Assembly (NCBI GenBank): GCA_027886185.1
Contig: WOAB01000506.1
Span: 1,240,001 to 1,304,000, forward strand
Length of the DNA: 64,000 nt
Reading direction: 5' to 3'
Origin: Rheum nobile
Lineage: Eukaryota > Streptophyta > Magnoliopsida > Caryophyllales > Polygonaceae
Shown here: positions 55,555 through 64,000 of the stretch, in pieces
Layout of the letters: the number at the start of each line of letters is the position of its first letter
How positions within the stretch are numbered: the stretch's first letter is position 1
Made by a program: the position numbers and the translations under genes
The notes under the pieces: generated by a model
Told to the model about the DNA's origin: nothing
Database searches by the model: none
What the model saw: the letters and a program-made list of their open reading frames with translations, nothing else

Positions 55555-55995
55555 ATGGCGGCCGTAGCTATCTCCTCCCTTTTCACGCCTCTCCTCCTCC
55601 TCCATCTCCTTCAATACCTGCCGTCCATCACGGCAGAGCCACCGTCTTCAGGCGACAGCTCAGCCAACACCACCACTCCAGCCACCAGCGTCAGCCCAAC
55701 CCTAGCCGCAATCCTCATAGTGTTCGTGGGGGTCTTCTTCTTATCCGGCTTGATCTTCGTGGCCCTTCGTCAAATAATCGACTCTGGGTGGTGCGGGTCC
55801 CGGAGTGGCGGAGCCGTCGCTGACGGAGGAGGAACACGGCGGGGAAAGGTGCCCGACGGGCTTAGCCGGGAGGCGGTTGAAGCTATTCCTACCTACTTTT
55901 ACAAGGACGTTAAAACGCACCGCCGGGTGGGTAAAGGAGAGATAGAATGCGCCGTCTGCTTGAGTGAGTTTGAAGACCATGAGGTATCGTACTAA
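55555..55995 (+). CDS. ATL-type RING-H2 E3 ubiquitin ligase, N-terminal part only
   Basis: ATG at 55555 starts a 146-codon frame with an N-terminal hydrophobic signal-like segment (residues about 3-25), a Ser/Thr/Pro linker and a transmembrane segment (residues about 49-71, TLAAILIVFVGVFFLSGLIF). A basic/Gly linker follows, then the GLD-like conserved stretch DGLSREAVEAIPTYFY and the beginning of a RING-H2 finger, ECAVCLSEFEDHE. This is the ARABIDOPSIS TOXICOS EN LEVADURA layout: membrane-anchored ubiquitin ligases. The RING is cut after the first Cys pair; the expected His/His/Cys ligands do not follow. GAG/GTATCG at 55983 could be a splice donor, though most ATL genes lack introns. A MULE-type element begins 236 bp downstream and no continuation is in the window. 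Confidence 0.7.
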   Translation: MAAVAISSLFTPLLLLHLLQYLPSITAEPPSSGDSSANTTTPATSVSPTLAAILIVFVGVFFLSGLIFVALRQIIDSGWCGSRSGGAVADGGGTRRGKVPDGLSREAVEAIPTYFYKDVKTHRRVGKGEIECAVCLSEFEDHEVSY

Positions 55996-56230
55996 ATTAC
56001 CTATTGTACATGCCACTTTTAGTTGTGTACGTACTATAGTGTAAAAGTAGTAAAAATTAATAATTCAAAACATCATTTGTAATGCTACGCTTCTTCTTAA
56101 AATGGCACTTTAAATTATAAAATTATTATTTTATCTTAAAATGGCTCTATAAGGCTTGGTTCATGTGGCTCTTTTTTTGTTGTTGTTTTTGTCGTTGGAT
56201 TGTATTTTAGTTACATTTGATTAATTAATT

Positions 56231-57277
56231 CAGAATTTTCTCGTGGTATCCTTGAGTTTTTGCAATTATTGCAAAATACCCGAAGGTTTATTATATTTCA
56301 CGTGGTATCCCTGAGGTTTTGACAAATTTCGCCAAATACCATTGACGTAAAAAAACGTTAAATTTTGGGGTTCAACTGTTAACTCCAAAAAAAAAAATAT
56401 TAAATTACAATATGAAAAATCAAGGTCTATTTGGATCGTATTTTATTTATAATTATAACATGGAATTTAGTATAAATTTATTTAATCTTGCATTATAATA
56501 TAATAAAATATATCGAAATACGCATTTTAAACAAATCCTAAATCACTTATATCCTCCCCTTTTCAAATATAAATGTATCACAAATAATTAAGTCAAGATG
56601 AATGTGTATAAAACCATTCGGAAATCAAAATATCTAAGAATAATTATGAACGAAAAATTATCCTAACTACAAGTAAACTATGTATTTTGTTTTATATAAA
56701 TCTAAACAGTGGAAGGGTCGTGTGGTTTTATTTTTTCAAACAATAATATCAAAGTTGGTGGTCTTATGCTTCATTTATATGTAAAGATAAATAATCTTTT
56801 ACTTATATATATATATTATAAAATCGACATCGTATGGGGATGAGAATTGTAATTTAGAGTACCACACAGACTAAATAAAAAAATTCAGAACAAAAATAAA
56901 ATAAAATAACACTTCTCGACTTAATTATTTGTGATACATTTATATTTGAAAAGGGGAGAATAAGTGATTTAGGATTTGTTTAAATTGCGTATTTCGGTAT
57001 ATTTTATTATATTATAATGCAAGATTAAATAAATTTATACTAAATTCCATGTTATAATTATAAATAAAATACGATCCAAATAGATCTTGATTTTTCATAT
57101 TATAATTAAAAAAAAAATTTAGGAGTTAACGACTGAACCCCAAAATTTAACGTTTTTTTACGTCAAGGGTATTTGGCGAAATTTGTCAAAACCTCAGGGA
57201 TACCACACGAAATATAACAAACCTTCGGGTATTTCGCAAAAATTGCAAAAATTCAAAGGTACCACACGGAAATTCTG
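56231..57277. mobile_element. MULE-type non-autonomous element with long TIRs and 9-bp target duplication
   Basis: The ends CAGAATTTTCTCGTGGTATCC (left, first 20 considered) and CAGAATTTCCGTGTGGTACC (reverse complement of the right) are alike. The similarity extends inward for about 370 bp on each side: cgccaaatacc, acgttaaattttggggttca, ggatcgtattttatttat, aatcctaaatcactta are all mirrored at 56910-57240. The flanks are an exact 9-bp duplication, TAATTAATT (56222-56230 and 57278-57286), the Mutator hallmark, although this AT-rich word is also low complexity. The centre (about 56610-56905) is AT-rich with no coding. Total length is 1047 bp. Confidence 0.75.
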
Positions 57278-57286
57278 TAATTAATT

Positions 57287-57480
57287 TCACTATTTATATG
57301 TATAAAATGATAAGAAACTTATCTATCATAGACACAAATATCTAAATAGATGTCATGTATGATTACTCATTTTAATGAATTACATATAAAATAGATTCTC
57401 GGATACCTACTTTTAAGTAATAATATGATTTCTTTAATGGTGTATTAGAGAGAGAAATGAGCACAAACTAATGATGATCA
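57287..57480. other. Short AT-rich spacer, nothing recognised
   Basis: No coding or repeat signal between the long-TIR element and the presumed 3' LTR of Copia K. Confidence 0.4.
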
Positions 57481-60400
57481 AGTACTATAAACTTAAGAAA
57501 AAAATAAAGACATAAACTTTACTTTAAAGATTGGAAACAAAATAGATCTGAAAAGCACTCTCGTGTATTCTGCAAGGCTAAGCTATTACAAGAAGACAAC
57601 TAATCTATATATAAGACTAAGCTTCTAACTAGCTCTAACAACCTAACAAACGGACTCTAATATTTACAACAATGCCACTGGCCCAATATAAACGTAACAG
57701 TCCAATACAGCCCATATACTATATCCCATAGCCCCCCCCCCCTAAGCTGGACTGGATGAAGGAAACACCAGACCAAGCTTGGAAGCCAAAAAACGATGTT
57801 GATAGGCACCAAGAGGCTTTGTGAAAATGTGAGCCAATTGTAAGGAAGATGGCACATGAACAGTGTGTAAAAAATTATCCTGGACCATATCTCGAACGTA
57901 GTGACAATCAATCCGGAGATGCTTCGTTCGTTCGTGAAACACCGGGTTCGCAGCTAGATGCTGGGCAACCTTATTGTCACAGTGTAAAGGAATAGGCAAT
58001 GTAGGATGAAGAGCTAAATCTGTCAACAAGCCGTGAAGCCATACAATCTCACTGGAGGCCATAGACATGCTGTGATACTCGCTCTCTGTAGAAGACTTAG
58101 ACACCGTCTTCTGTTTCTTAGTTTTCCAAGAAATTAATGATTTGCCAAGGAACATACAATATCCTGTAAGAGAACGAGAGGTATAGGCTCAATTACCCCA
58201 ATCTGCGTCACTGTAGGCAGAAATCTGTAAGTCAGATGATGAAGGATAAAACAGAGAGATGTTGAATGTGCCCTTAAGATAACGAAGTAAGTAGAGAGCA
58301 GCTTGATGATGAGGAACACGTGAACAAGAGAGAATTTGGCTGAGCTGCTGCACCGTATAAGAGATATCAGGTCGAGTGAGAGTCAAATATAGAAGACGAC
58401 CCACAAGACGACGATAGGATTCGGGATCAGCAAGAATTTCACCAGAATCAATTGACAATTTGGTGTTCCTCTGCATAGGAAAATCAACACTCTTGCACTC
58501 AGTCATCTTGGCATCATTCAAGATATCAAGGACATATTTTCGTTGGTTGAGATGAATCCCATAATTAAACTGAGCAATTTCCATCCCAAGAAAGAAACGA
58601 GCAAGCCCAAGATCCTTGATTGTAAAAGCCTTATCCAAAGAAGCTTTAACAGAATCAATGATAGCAGTAGAAGTACCTGTGAGCAGCATGTCGTCTACAT
58701 AGACCAAAGCAATAGTGAAATGCCCAACTTGTGACAGAATGAATAGGGAGTAATCATGCTTGGATTGAGTAAAACCAAGGTAAAGCAAATGTTTGGTCAA
58801 TTCGAGATTCCATTGACGACTGGCTTGCTTCAAGCCATACAGAGAACGTGTAAGGTGACAAACCTGACCAGGTGCAGCCTTGGTGTAACCAGGAGAAGGT
58901 CGCATGAAGACTTCTTCATCCAGGTAGCCATGCAAAAATGCGTTATTAATGTCATTCTGGTGTAATTGCCAACGTTTAGTAGCAGCAAGAGCAAGAATGA
59001 CACGAACTGTGGTGAACTTGGCAATAGGAGAGAACGTGTGCTTATAATCCTTGTCTTTGATCTGGTTGTAGCCTTTGGCAACAAGGCGGGCTTTGTATCT
59101 TTCAACATCACCATTAGCCTTGTATTTAACTTTGAAGACCCACTTGCAACCGATGGCCTTCTTGCCTGGTGGGAGATTAGTAAGATTCCAGGTATGGTTT
59201 AGTTCAAGGGCTTACAACTTCTGGTTCATAGTGTCAATCCAGACTTGGTGCTGTTTGGCCTGCTCATAGGAGTGTGGTTCAACTGTGGCCAAAACATTGA
59301 ATAAGGAACTGACACAAGATGCATGTAAATGTGTAAAGTCTTGGTAGGCCAGGAAAGACTGAGAAATAGAGGAAGAGGGATGAATGGTGGGGCAATGGAA
59401 GTCTGGCAAATGAGAAGGTGGAAGATGATGTCGAGTAGAACTACGAGGGATAATGTCAGGTGGGGGAGTAGGAGATGAATTATGGATGGAAGGTGAGGAA
59501 TGAGGTGAAGATGATAAATCCTGTAATGGTGAGTTAGAAGATGGTGCAGGGATAGCATGATGAGGCAAGACATCATCAATGCTAGGTGCAAGATTAACCA
59601 AGGGTAGGGATTGAGTAGCAAGAGAAGCCATAACTGCAAGAGAGGCAGTCTTAAAGGAAAGGACATGTTCATGAAAAATGACATGTCGAGCAATGAAAAT
59701 GGTATGGGTATCCAGATCATATAACCGATAAGCTTTTTGACCATAGGGATAGCCCAAGAAAATGCGCCTCTTGGCCTTAGCACTGAACTTATCTCGTGGC
59801 AACTGAAGAGATAGAGCAAAACACAAAGATCCAACTACTCTGAGATCATCATAAGAGGGAGGTCGATTGTGAAGCACTTCATAGGGGGATTTCCAGTGCA
59901 ATACAGAAGATGGAAGCTTGTGGATGATGTAAGTGGCAGCTAAAATACAATAACCCCAGAACTTAATAGGCAGGGACACATGTAGACGAATAGCTCGAGC
60001 AGTTTCTAGCAAATGGCGATGCTTTTGTTCCACCCTAGCATTTTGTTCAGGAACCCCTGGAGAAGATCGTTGATGTATAATACCCTTCTTTCTGAATAAA
60101 TCCTAACAAGAACGTTGCATGAATTACATGCCATTATCTGTGCGAAAGACCTTAACAGAAGTTTGAAACTGAGTTTCAACATAAGCAACAAATCTCTCAA
60201 CATTGGAGAAAACCTGCAATTTATTCTGTAAAAGAAAAGTCCATGTGGCTCTTGAACAATCATCCACGATTGTCAAAAAATATTTAGCTCTATCAATAGC
60301 AAGAATATGATATGGACCCCAAAGATCCATATGAACAAGAGCAAAAATAGATGAAGCAATGGAAGTACTTCTGTCAAATGGTAACTTGTGATGTTTATCA

Positions 60401-60896
60401 AGTATACAACTTTCACAAGAAAACTGTAGAGAATCTGAATTGCTAAATCCAGGTATATGTTTCATCTTAGAAATAGATGAATGACCAAAACGAGCATGAT
60501 GTAAATACAATTGGTCTATACTGTGACAATCAAGAATAGATGACTTATTTCTAATGGTTTTATTCTGTGAAATGTCAGCATCCATTGACTGAATTCAGAG
60601 CTTATACAGCCCTCCTTGAACTGGAATGAAAGCAAAACATTCGGCCTTAATACGGTCCTGCAAGATACATTGCACAACATCAAATTCAACTATCACAATA
60701 CTGTCACGAACCAGCTTAGATACAGACAACAAATTGTGTCGAAATTCAGGAACAAATAATACTCTGTGTAATGTCAACTGAGGAGAAACAACAACAGTGC
60801 ATGAAAACTGTACTATCATAACAGCTCCATCTAGCAGTGTCACAAAAATAGGAGCATGCAAACTATGCATCTCAGAGAATAATTCAGCAGCAAAAG
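57481..60896 (-). mobile_element. Copia element K, 5' part displaced by insertion of element L
   Basis: In minus orientation, pol from protease C-terminus to RNase H is followed by a polypurine tract of 11 G (57732-57742 as C) and a 3' LTR-like region starting near 57729 (TGGGATATAG). The LTR's far end, around 57480, is a guess because no second LTR is in the window. Coding stops abruptly at 60896, where the LTR of L begins; gag and the 5' LTR should lie beyond L. This is a different Copia family from A, D and L, judged by its motifs. Confidence 0.7.
57742..60880 (-). pseudogene. pol of Copia K: protease C-terminus, integrase, RT, RNase H (broken)
   Basis: From high to low coordinates: protease tail FVPEFRHNLLSVSKLVRD near 60740; integrase HHARFGHSS near 60500, CESCILDKHHKLPFD near 60400, HMDLWGPYH near 60330, FRTDNGM near 60130 followed by TAA, and EQKHRHLLETARAI near 60020 (catalytic Glu region); RT KWVFKVKYKANGDVERYKA near 59130-59080, HGYLDEEVFMRPSPGY near 58930, SLYGLKQASRQWNLEL near 58840, YVDDMLLTG near 58695; RNase H SAYSDADWGN near 58200 (TAG follows), STESEYHSMS near 58085, LAHIFTKPLG near 57830. 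Stops near 58188, 59212 and 60122 and frameshifts near 58940 and 60060 prevent function, though long stretches are intact. Confidence 0.8.
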
Positions 60897-61799
60897 TGTT
60901 GGATCGTTAGAGTTACGTCTGAGGGAACAAATGCTTTGTTCCCACAGAAGGTGCAACGGAATAATATAGCAAGAAAGATAAAGTGACGAACTCACGATGT
61001 ATAGTGGAAATCCCAATCAGTCAAATAACTAATCAAGGAAAAACCACTACCTTCAAGCTTCTCGCTTGAGAGGATTTTGATACGTCTACTTGTCTTATTG
61101 ATTTCTTATTCGATTACACTTGTAGCCTGGACTCCAAACCCTAGACTTCCCACCTAGATTTGAAACTCTCTTCTACAACGGTGAATACGAACTCAACCCT
61201 CTAAGACTCACAAACACTTCACTCTCTTTTTCTTTTTTAGTTTTATGCTCCGAGTTCGTACATAGAATTGAATCTCACAATCCTATAAATACAACTCGAC
61301 TAACACAACCGTAACAAGATAACATATCTTTCTAATCTTGGTAACAAGAAGATATTAAATGATTTGAAGAATATTATCTTAACAACCGATATTATCTAAG
61401 GAAGGAATTCCTAAGATAACATAATCGGATTAAGATAAAATCCTTCTCTCTCCAAATATATTATCTTAGGAAAGATTTCCTAAGATAACATAATCGGATT
61501 CTCTCTCCAAATCTTCCCATCGGCGAGATCCTTCCAGCCGAAATCCTTCTTCCTTGACCGCATGATCTTCCAAGATATTTTCCATAATCTTCACGCTGAA
61601 TATCCTTCACTCCATTCGCATCTTGATTCTCGTTCGTCATTGATGTTCCTTGAGAGGTAACAAAGCATGTCGAGAAAGCTTTGTTCCCTCTGCAATCTTT
61701 TGCTGCAATGGTTCCCTGAGACAACTAAATTGTTCCTGAAATACTTGGTTACCAGATTAGTTGAATGTTTGTTACCATTAAAACCTAAGGAATTCAACA
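60897..61799 (-). repeat. 3' LTR of SIRE-like element L
   Basis: 903 bp, TGTTGAATTC to GATCCAACA on the minus strand. It is intact and is the reference that allows the two halves of the M LTR to be recognised. Internal tandem-like words (cctaagataacataatcgga twice, about 61410-61430 and 61480-61500) are present only here. Confidence 0.85.
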
Positions 61800-62231
61800 A
61801 ATTCCCTCTTTTTGATGGTGACAAACATCCTTGACAAGAAAACACACATATGAGATAAAGACAGTTGTATAGAGAAAGATTCCACACTTAGACACAATAG
61901 TTCCCCCTTAGTCTAGCAACATATGAAACCATGTTTTGTTCCCCCTCAACTAAAGCTACCAGTCATTTTCCCCCTTTTGGCATTATCAAAAACATAAGTA
62001 AATAGCGAAAGGAAAATAAGCACAGCAAGATAAACAGACAACCCTTTTTCATTGAAAGGAAACAACCAACCGTAAACATAGTGCAAGGACAACAACAAGA
62101 TATGCAAAGAAACAAACAAGATCAACATGCCAATCAAGGTAAACACATGAAGCAGAAGCAAAGAAGAGCAAAGCAGTAAGGGGATAGATGAGCTAGGGAA
62201 CAAAAGAGGGGTTGGTTAGCCAGAGAAAGAC

Positions 62232-62790
62232 CAATTAAGTACCAATGGTGCCTGCAGAGGAAGCCGAAGAATGAATGGCAATTAAAGCACGCACTTCCTC
62301 CAACAGATATATTGTGAGAGACAAACTCCTCACGGCCCTTTGCAGATCAAGCTCATCTTTTTGTTCCCCCTTAGAGTCTGCATCTTCAAACTCCTCCTCA
62401 TCCACATCAGCTTCCATCTCAAGTTCAACCTTGACCCAACCAACATCTTCTTGCAACACACTACATCTTGTGCAGGATACTAGCATCCAACCGTCGGTAG
62501 AGGAGATATTCATTGGTCCCCTCTTTGTATACCTTGTGGTGTTTTTTTTTTGGAACAACACACGGGATTAATAGGGCAACCTTGCTGAAGTCGCCATATA
62601 GATAGGAGGGGAGAAACCACGAGAATCCTTTTCCATATCTTTTCAAGTACTAAGGATATTGCTCTCAATCCTCTTCTTTCCTTATTTTTCCAAAGATCAC
62701 AACCAGGAAGATATCTTCCAAAAATAAATCTTGTGAAAGATTCTGTCCAAATCCATGAAAGCCCACAAAATTTCAAACGCACCAAACATC
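62232..62790 (-). pseudogene. Unassigned ORF remnant downstream of pol in element L
   Basis: On the minus strand, two overlapping frames carry what looks like one broken protein: a first part with SWFLPSYLYGDFSKVALLIP (about 62560-62625) and a second with a strongly acidic segment (EADVDEEEFEDADSKGEQ, about 62360-62420) ending SSASSAGTIGT at 62237. SIRE-type elements often carry an extra, envelope-like ORF in this position, and an acidic C-terminus is compatible, but I recognise no transmembrane or cleavage feature. Function unknown. Confidence 0.35.
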
Positions 62791-63365
62791 ATACAACCAA
62801 CACACCAATCCTTAATGCACATAACACATTCCAAGTAGTTGCAAGCCATCATTACACATCATACCTGTCAAATCCCAGCCACAGACCACAGAGGAGACGA
62901 TTCGTATTCTCGGCTTTTAAAAAAAGTAGAAGAGTGTGATGCGGGGGTAATGTTTCCAGATAAGGTACAAAGAACATCACACAGAAACATATACGAGAAT
63001 TTTTAATAATGTTTAATCATGAATGAGAGGCTCACAGATGTGGATGATAAGAGGGGCTCATAGGAAGCATCAAGCATGATGGCTAGGGTAAGTTGTAGAG
63101 TCAACAATCATTTGGGCTTATAATGAGGGATCAATGCATCAAGTTGACTCTTTTGGACCGAAGGAAGGCTGATTCATGTATTATAATGATAGCATAGATG
63201 ATCATGGATGAAATTTTACACATAAGTGAAGTATTAGCACAGTTCTAAACAAGTTGTTCAATTAATGATAAAGAGAATGAGTGCAGATCAAGATATGACG
63301 ATTTAAACTTTCACACTTTACCATGTAAATTAGCCAATCATCGAGAGAACATAAGAGATAGGCAA
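62791..63365. other. Non-coding part of element L between pol and the extra ORF
   Basis: AT-rich with no domain. An A run follows the ORF remnant (62918-62924), and stop codons are dense in all frames. Confidence 0.45.
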
Positions 63366-64000
63366 TCAGTTTAGAGAGATCATACCTAGTTCTATACGAA
63401 AATGTTCGAAGGGTTCCCTATTTAGTGCCTTGGTGAAAATGTCGGCGATTTGATCCTTGGTTCCGCAGAAGTCCATGGACACCAACCCTTTCTCCACACA
63501 GTCACGTAAGAAGTGATGCCTTATCTCGATATGCTTGGTACGTGAGTGTTGCACAAGATTCTTGGAGATATTTATGCACTAGTATTGTCACAGAGAATGG
63601 GAATAGAGTCAAGAAGAATATGAGTTGTGTGCAGCAAGCAGCGGCGGCTATGTATTCAGCTTCTGCAGTGGATAGAGCAACTGAATTCTGCTTCTTTGAC
63701 CCCCAGGAAACTAAGCACGGCCCAAGGAACCGAGCCATTTCAGATGTAGATTTTTTGTCCACATTGTTCCCTGCAAAGTCAGCATCTGTGTATCCAACTA
63801 GATCGAAGTTTCCACCCCTTGGATACCACATACATAGATCATCTGTTCCCTTCAAGTATCTCAGAATCCTCTTCACTGCTTTGAGGTGTGTCTCTTTGGG
63901 ATCAGCCTAAAAATGAGCACATAGACACACACTATACATAATATCAGGTCTACTTGCAGTGAGATAGAGAAGCAAACCTATGATTCCTCGATAGAGAAAT
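63366..64000 (-). pseudogene. pol of element L: end of RT and RNase H (broken, cut by window edge)
   Basis: The minus strand from 64000 reads LLLYLTASRPDIMYSVCLCA and then a TAG near 63909 (Gln or Arg expected before ADPKETHL). KRILRYLKGTDDLCMWYPRG near 63870 and DLVGYTDADFAGNNVDKKST near 63790 follow; then SWGSKKQNSVALSTAEAEYI near 63690, the RNase H core. After a frameshift near 63625, HSRTKHIEIRHHFLRD near 63540 and QIADIFTKALNREPFEHFR near 63435 end pol at 63366. These motifs are those of SIRE/Maximus-type Copia. RNase H would remove the RNA strand during reverse transcription. Confidence 0.8.

Larger units (their letters stand above)
60897..64000 (-). mobile_element. SIRE-like Copia element L, 3' part, running off the right edge
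   Basis: The left LTR (60897-61799) is the 3' LTR of a minus-strand element. The PPT AAAAAGAGGGAATT abuts it at 61800-61813, then a long non-pol region (to about 63365), then the RT/RNase H end of pol, which continues past 64000. It sits in protease of Copia K with aaaag (60892-60896) as candidate target duplication; the other copy is outside. The LTR family is the same as in element M. Confidence 0.8.

Overview
This window is plant nuclear DNA, most likely from a eudicot. It is AT-rich and almost entirely transposable elements: Ty1/copia and Ty3/gypsy (Athila-type) LTR retrotransposons, one near-complete LINE, MULE-like terminal-inverted-repeat elements, short Helitrons and a tRNA-derived SINE. 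There is no bacterial-style gene organisation. Only two host-gene traces were recognised: the 5' end of a Polycomb EMF2-like gene (minus strand, 48.2-48.9 kb) and the N-terminal part of an ATL-type RING-H2 gene (plus strand, 55.55-56.0 kb). Every long retroelement coding region carries stops or frameshifts, so none looks autonomous as read.

Layout. 1-3.3 kb: a CT-rich leader-like stretch (minus), a 32-bp minisatellite and an RNase H-domain relic. 3.3-11.1 kb: left arm of a large inverted duplication, holding a MULE-like element with a 4.65-kb Copia (A) inserted in it. 11.1-16.3 kb: gene-free AT-rich DNA with two Helitron 3' termini and tRNA-like relics. 16.3-21.4 kb: a LINE. 21.5-27.65 kb: a Copia (D) with two LTRs and a 5-bp target duplication. 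27.8-28.1 kb: seven evenly spaced palindromes. 28.6-29.5 kb: an AT-rich 13/26-bp satellite-like array. 29.5-33.85 kb: an Athila element (G, minus) cut off inside its reverse transcriptase. 33.85-46.9 kb: a SIRE-like Copia (M, minus) whose gag is interrupted by G and whose 5' LTR is split by a 10.6-kb Athila element (H, plus). 47.2 kb: SINE. 48.2-48.9 kb: EMF2 fragment. 48.9-55.4 kb: right arm of the inverted duplication with the 3'-deleted Copia copy (B). 55.5-57.3 kb: ATL gene start followed by a MULE-type long-TIR element. 57.5-60.9 kb: a Copia (K, minus) interrupted by a second SIRE-like Copia (L, minus), which runs off the right edge.

Order of events. Copia A inserted into the MULE-like element, and that block with its flanks was then duplicated in inverted orientation: both arms share the same insertion site and the target-site sequence TGCCG/TGCCA. 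The right copy later lost about 1.2 kb including its 3' LTR. Athila H entered after the SIRE-like element M. The best leads for a second look are the inverted duplication, a GC-rich palindromic motif reiterated through Athila H (LTRs, gag and the pol-to-ORF3 spacer), the palindrome array at 27.8-28.1 kb and the EMF2 fragment abutting the duplication boundary. I see no defence system, toxin gene, CRISPR array, rRNA gene or intact tRNA gene.
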